A stretch of 13,909 nt of DNA. Origin: Solirubrobacterales bacterium. Its GTDB lineage: Bacteria > Actinomycetota > Thermoleophilia > Solirubrobacterales > Solirubrobacteraceae. Below, piece after piece: positions 13,759-13,909 of this stretch (positions are counted from its first letter, which is position 1; each line of letters starts with the position of its first letter). The position numbers and the translations under genes are program-made. The notes beneath the pieces were generated by a model. It saw nothing but the letters and a program-made list of their open reading frames with translations, made no database searches and had not been told where the DNA came from. The stretch covers positions 1 through 13,909 of the forward strand of contig JAOPZQ010000680.1 in NCBI GenBank assembly GCA_025964075.1, written 5' to 3'.

Positions 13759-13909
13759 GCCGCGCCTCCGCCCGCCGCAGGTCCTCGGCGTCGTTGACGT
13801 TGAAGAACGGCTCGGCGTCGGGCCACTCGAGGATCGTCGGCGCCAGCGCCGCGACGATGGCGGTGAGCGGCTCGTCGGGATCCGCCGCCCGGAGCGCCGC
13901 GAGCGCCGC
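13745..13909 (-). CDS. mobA: MobA-like molybdenum cofactor guanylyltransferase, C-terminal fragment (5' end outside window)
   Basis: Open frame entering from the right edge on the minus strand, giving the last 54 residues of a protein and ending at TGA (13747-13745). The tail reads PTILEWPDAEPFFNVNDAEDLRRAEARLSRT. FFNVN-x-x-EDL-x-x-AE is the characteristic C-terminal motif of MobA, which attaches GMP from GTP to molybdopterin-Mo to make the bis-MGD or MGD cofactor. The N-terminal GGxSxRMG nucleotide-binding loop lies outside the window, so a CTP-using MocA-like relative cannot be fully excluded, although the motif favours MobA. Its stop lies within the last codons of dipZ, a 14-bp convergent overlap. 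Confidence 0.8.
   Translation of the reverse strand, partial: AALAALRAADPDEPLTAIVAALAPTILEWPDAEPFFNVNDAEDLRRAEARLSRT

Noticed and set aside
1..13909. CRISPR arrays, tRNA or rRNA genes, insertion sequences and phage genes
   Set aside because: No regularly spaced direct repeats, cloverleaf-like sequence, rRNA signature or transposase/integrase motif was seen on either strand.

Overview
The window is very GC-rich, gene-dense bacterial DNA with 13 protein genes, two of them cut by the window edges. The composition, frequent GTG starts, poor Shine-Dalgarno (SD) sites, TANNNT boxes placed as in leaderless genes, and a DipZ-type CcdA/thioredoxin fusion all suggest an actinobacterium. My guess from memory is the Thermoleophilia (Solirubrobacter/Conexibacter type), but no marker here proves it. 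I see no rRNA, tRNA, CRISPR array, transposase or phage gene.

Layout. 1-1257 holds the 3' end of a MeaB/ArgK-type GTPase gene, a 57-residue two-helix membrane protein and a GNAT acetyltransferase, each joined to the next by a 4-nt start/stop overlap. 1267-2154 encodes an alpha/alpha-toroid (prenyltransferase/squalene-cyclase-like) protein of unknown role. 2147-2373 is a large imperfect inverted repeat with a nested perfect palindrome at its centre; it fills the only sizeable gap between convergent genes. From 2381 onward every gene switches strand: a secreted GH3 glycosidase (-), a patatin-like phospholipase (+), a small lipoprotein (-), MoaA (+), a second, BglX-like GH3 glycosidase (-), a secreted GH144/'glycoamylase' family protein (+), a nitroreductase (-), DipZ (+) and the 3' end of a MobA-like gene (-). 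Convergent genes in this stretch are 4 bp apart or overlap by 4 to 14 bp.

How the genes fit together. The clearest functional unit is the divergent pair at 7424-11293: an exported BglX-type GH3 beta-glucosidase and an exported GH144/PF10091-type protein. They share a short intergenic region with a 29-bp inverted repeat (GAAACG...CGTTTC half-sites) that could be a common operator. GH144 enzymes are known endo-beta-1,2-glucanases, and GH3 enzymes that split sophoro-oligosaccharides are known, so extracellular beta-1,2-glucan breakdown is a reasonable hypothesis. The second GH3 at 2381-4579 may also contribute to glycan degradation. MoaA and the MobA-like fragment belong to molybdenum cofactor synthesis but lie about 6 kb apart and do not form an operon. 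DipZ acts in extracytoplasmic thiol redox chemistry. The remaining genes look like unrelated single-gene units.

I found no unmistakably new multi-gene system. The least explained items are the 2147-2373 inverted-repeat element, the 10-bp palindrome between lipoprotein and moaA that gives both genes a leaderless-type -10 box, and the small membrane protein coupled to meaB.
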